Shown here: one piece after another, positions 62,141-64,000 of the stretch
Numbering within the stretch: the first letter of the stretch is position 1
How the letters are laid out: every line of letters starts with the position of its first letter
Source of the DNA: Bacteroidetes bacterium UBA7674
GTDB taxonomy: Bacteria > Bacteroidota > Bacteroidia > Chitinophagales > Chitinophagaceae
Assembly: GCA_002483105.1 (NCBI GenBank)
Contig: DLHG01000009.1
Span: 325,598-389,597 of the forward strand
Direction: 5' to 3'
Length of the DNA: 64,000 nucleotides
Made by a program: the position numbers and the translations under genes
Notes under the pieces: model-generated
What the model was told of the DNA's origin: nothing
Database searches by the model: none
What the model saw: the letters and a program-made list of their open reading frames with translations, nothing else

Positions 62141-62304
62141 TTTGGTGTGTTTTTCTTTTCTTTCTTTTCGGGCTTGTTGTCATTTCCTCTATAGCCTTGT
62201 TCCTTATTTTCACGACTGTCGAAGTCATCCTTGTTTTCAGGCCTTGGTTTGTTCACGTCAGTTCTCTTGCCCAGGTTTTGGTCTTCTTTTCTTGTATTTT
62301 TCAT
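62137..62304 (-). CDS. Small highly charged protein, 55 aa
   Basis: 55 aa from the ATG at 62304 (the frame is open to 62400, but the extra part is hydrophobic and crosses a dispersed repeat). Almost entirely Lys/Glu/Asp/Asn/Arg/Pro, no Cys or Trp, so likely disordered: KNTRKEDQNLGKRTDVNKPR then ENKEQGYRGNDNKPEKKEKK. Similar small basic/acidic proteins are common in the Chitinophagales. Function unknown. The stop codon is part of the terminator hairpin. Confidence 0.58.
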   Translation of the reverse strand: MKNTRKEDQNLGKRTDVNKPRPENKDDFDSRENKEQGYRGNDNKPEKKEKKNTPK

Positions 62305-62349
62305 AGCTGTTAAGTTTTGCTGTAATGGCAAAAAAACTGTACCACTAAT

Positions 62350-62433
62350 TGTCATACTGAGCGATAGCGAAGTATCTATTCCGTGTATAAAGTAGCTCAT
62401 GTGGACAGATGCTTCGCTGCGCTCAGCATGACA
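62350..62433. repeat. Dispersed palindromic element, 28-bp inverted arms
   Basis: Left arm starts TGTCATACTGAGCG (62350-62377) and right arm ends GCTCAGCATGACA (62407-62433); the reverse complement of the right arm differs from the left by a few bases. TGTCATGCTGAGCG-type arms occur in many bacterial genomes as intergenic repeats. Confidence 0.75.
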
Positions 62434-62440
62434 GATATAA

Positions 62441-62478
62441 AAAAGGAACGCCTCACTAGTCAGTGAGGCGTTCCTTTT
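62441..62478 (-). terminator. dnaK terminator, 17-bp stem
   Basis: AAAAGGAACGCCTCACT pairs with AGTGAGGCGTTCCTTTT around a 4-nt loop; on the minus strand it follows the dnaK stop at 62495. Confidence 0.85.
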
Positions 62479-62494
62479 ATTTGAAACTAACTGT

Positions 62495-64000
62495 TTATTT
62501 CACTTCTTCATACTCAGCATCTGCAACGTTGTCGTTGGCAGGGTTGCCTTGTGCCTGTTGCTGTCCGCCATCTGCCGGAGCACCTTCCTGTCCCTGGCTA
62601 TAGATGTGCTGGCTGGCTGCCTGCCATGCGGCATTCAGCTCTTCCACTGCGCTATCTATGGTAGCAAGGTCTTCGTTCTTATGCGCTTCTTTCAGTTTGG
62701 CAACTGCACCTTCAATCACTGTTTTCTGGTCAGCAGGTATTTTTTCGCCGTATTCTTTCAGTTGTTTTTCTGAGTTGAACACAAGGCCATCGGCCATGTT
62801 CAGCTTTTCAACGCGCTCACGCACTTCCTTATCTGCATCTTCATTGGCTTTCGCCTCGTTCTTCATGCGTTCTACTTCTTCCTTGCTCAGTCCGCTACCG
62901 GCTTCTATACGTATGTTCTGTTGCTTACCTGTGCCTTTGTCCTTAGCTGTTACATGCAGGATGCCATTCGCATCTATATCGAAGATCACCTCTACCTGTG
63001 GAACCCCACGCGGAGCCGGAGGAATACCATCGAGGATGAAACGTCCCAGTGATTTATTGTCCTTAGCCATCGGGCGTTCACCTTGTATCACGTTGATCTC
63101 AACACTTGGCTGGTTATCGCTTGCTGTAGAGAATACTTCGCTTTTGCGGGTAGGTATCGTAGTGTTAGACTCTATCAGGCGTGTCATTACACCACCCATA
63201 GTTTCAATACCCAGCGAAAGCGGAGTAACGTCGAGTAACAATACATCCTTCACATCACCGCTCAGTACACCACCTTGTATGGCTGCGCCTATAGCTACCA
63301 CCTCATCAGGGTTTACACTCCTGTTGGGTTTTTTGCCAAAGAATTTTTCTACTACTTCCTGTATCTTAGGGATACGGGTAGAACCACCTACCAGTATTAT
63401 CTCGTCTATATCACTTGTCTGCATACCTGCATCTTTCAATGCTTTGCGGCAAGGTTCCAGTGTACGTTCTACCAGACTATCTGCCAGTTGTTCGAATTTA
63501 GCACGGCTCAGCTTGCGTACCAGGTGCTTAGGTACACCATCTACTGCAGTGATGTATGGCAGGTTAATTTCCGTTTCCTGTGAAGATGATAATTCTATCT
63601 TCGCTTTTTCGGAAGCTTCCTTCAGGCGCTGCCAAGCCATTGGGTCTTTGTGGAGGTCTTGTGCTTCGTCCCTTTTAAATTCTTCAGCCAACCAGTCCAT
63701 GATCACTTTATCAAAGTCATCACCACCCAGGTGCGTATCACCGTTAGTAGATTTTACTTCAAATACACCATCACCCAGCTCCAGTATAGATACGTCGAAA
63801 GTACCACCACCAAGGTCAAACACAGCTATTTTGCTGTCTTTGTGTTGTTTGTCCATGCCATAAGCCAAGGCAGCTGCAGTTGGTTCGTTGATGATACGAC
63901 GGATGTTCAGGCCCGCGATCTCGCCAGCTTCTTTCGTTGCCTGGCGTTGTGCGTCATTAAAGTACGCCGGTACGGTTACTACTGCTTCAGTTACTTCATA
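62495..64000 (-). CDS. dnaK: Molecular chaperone DnaK (5' end outside window)
   Basis: About 501 C-terminal residues visible; the first part of the ATPase domain lies beyond the right edge. Visible from the edge: [51 protein letters not shown], then the substrate-binding domain ([30 protein letters not shown]), helical lid and the Gly/Gln-rich tail ending DAEYEEVK, the classical DnaK C-terminus (EEVD-like). It folds and disaggregates proteins with DnaJ and GrpE. This tail distinguishes it from the HscA-like protein at 35.7 kb. Confidence 0.97.
   Translation of the reverse strand, partial: YEVTEAVVTVPAYFNDAQRQATKEAGEIAGLNIRRIINEPTAAALAYGMDKQHKDSKIAVFDLGGGTFDVSILELGDGVFEVKSTNGDTHLGGDDFDKVIMDWLAEEFKRDEAQDLHKDPMAWQRLKEASEKAKIELSSSQETEINLPYITAVDGVPKHLVRKLSRAKFEQLADSLVERTLEPCRKALKDAGMQTSDIDEIILVGGSTRIPKIQEVVEKFFGKKPNRSVNPDEVVAIGAAIQGGVLSGDVKDVLLLDVTPLSLGIETMGGVMTRLIESNTTIPTRKSEVFSTASDNQPSVEINVIQGERPMAKDNKSLGRFILDGIPPAPRGVPQVEVIFDIDANGILHVTAKDKGTGKQQNIRIEAGSGLSKEEVERMKNEAKANEDADKEVRERVEKLNMADGLVFNSEKQLKEYGEKIPADQKTVIEGAVAKLKEAHKNEDLATIDSAVEELNAAWQAASQHIYSQGQEGAPADGGQQQAQGNPANDNVADAEYEEVK

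Noticed and set aside
62604..63863. 419-aa open frame on the plus strand, antisense to dnaK
   Set aside because: Long antisense frames over hsp70 genes are a known codon-bias artefact; the dnaK frame is fully supported by its motifs and no promoter or signal is seen for the opposite frame.

Overview
The window is a stretch of chromosome from a member of the Bacteroidota, most probably the Chitinophagales/Sphingobacteriales side of the phylum. The evidence is a complete gldK-gldL-gldM-gldN type IX secretion/gliding core, several T9SS cargo proteins with C-terminal sorting domains, a TonB-type outer-membrane barrel with an N-terminal carboxypeptidase-like domain, DUF4271, lipoproteins, and promoter boxes of the Bacteroidota type (TAnnTTTG, sometimes with TTG about 16-20 nt upstream). 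I could not run a search, so the genus is not determined. There is no rRNA, CRISPR array, integrase, transposase or phage module. It reads as ordinary core chromosome with dispersed palindromic repeats.

Layout. 1-5.2 kb (minus): partial cation P-type ATPase, tRNA-Asn, a glycosyltransferase fused to a degenerate sugar-phosphate-transferase-like part, and an SRPBCC/GyrI-like protein. 5.4-12.6 kb: rlmN, a repeat-built T9SS cargo protein, fabH and fabG on minus, and a second cargo protein. 12.7-19.7 kb: hemW, a BamA/TamA-like barrel, DUF4271, a HemD-like protein and a YyaL-type thioredoxin-fold protein. 19.85-24.6 kb: gldKLMN operon with terminator, then comB. 25.5-33.8 kb: an MBL hydrolase, a 1.1-kaa TolB-like/barrel fusion, an MlaD-OstA envelope pair and aspartate kinase. 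33.8-35.7 kb: the most unusual, gene-poor part, with dispersed repeats, a tiny sorting-domain-only protein, a helically phased 11-bp repeat array abutting an HTH gene, and a small two-TM protein. 35.7-46.5 kb: hscA-like Hsp70, a lipoprotein, smc (TTG start), YkgJ-like, DnaJ with C-terminal membrane anchor, AlkA-family glycosylase, an independent 63-aa amphipathic-peptide gene, ygiD and a DsbA-like protein. 46.5-54.3 kb: APC permease, NarL-type regulator, large propeller-type sensor kinase, and a divergent TonB-type barrel. 54.3-57.9 kb (minus): ACMSD-like hydrolase, thiolase and a Cys/Met PLP enzyme. 58.1-64 kb: a 1310-aa T9SS type B PKD protein, a 55-aa charged protein and dnaK running off the right edge.

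Functional themes. T9SS machinery and four candidate clients sit within one window, as do several envelope-biogenesis functions (GT fusion, fabG/fabH, BamA/TamA-like, MlaD, OstA) and chaperone functions (HscA-like, DnaJ-TM, DnaK). Three start sites were moved from the longest ORF because a promoter box overlaps the upstream alternative (13928, 15738, 38454), two for signal-peptide placement (19853, 30835), and several small-ORF starts were moved for similar reasons. Several genes have the -7-like box only 4-5 nt upstream of the start codon, suggesting leaderless mRNAs.

No clearly new multi-gene system is proven here. The best candidates for a second look are the phased repeat plus HTH gene (34.49-35.04 kb), the amphipathic small peptide gene (44.03-44.33 kb), the leaderless promoter pattern, and the TolB-like/barrel and GT fusion proteins.
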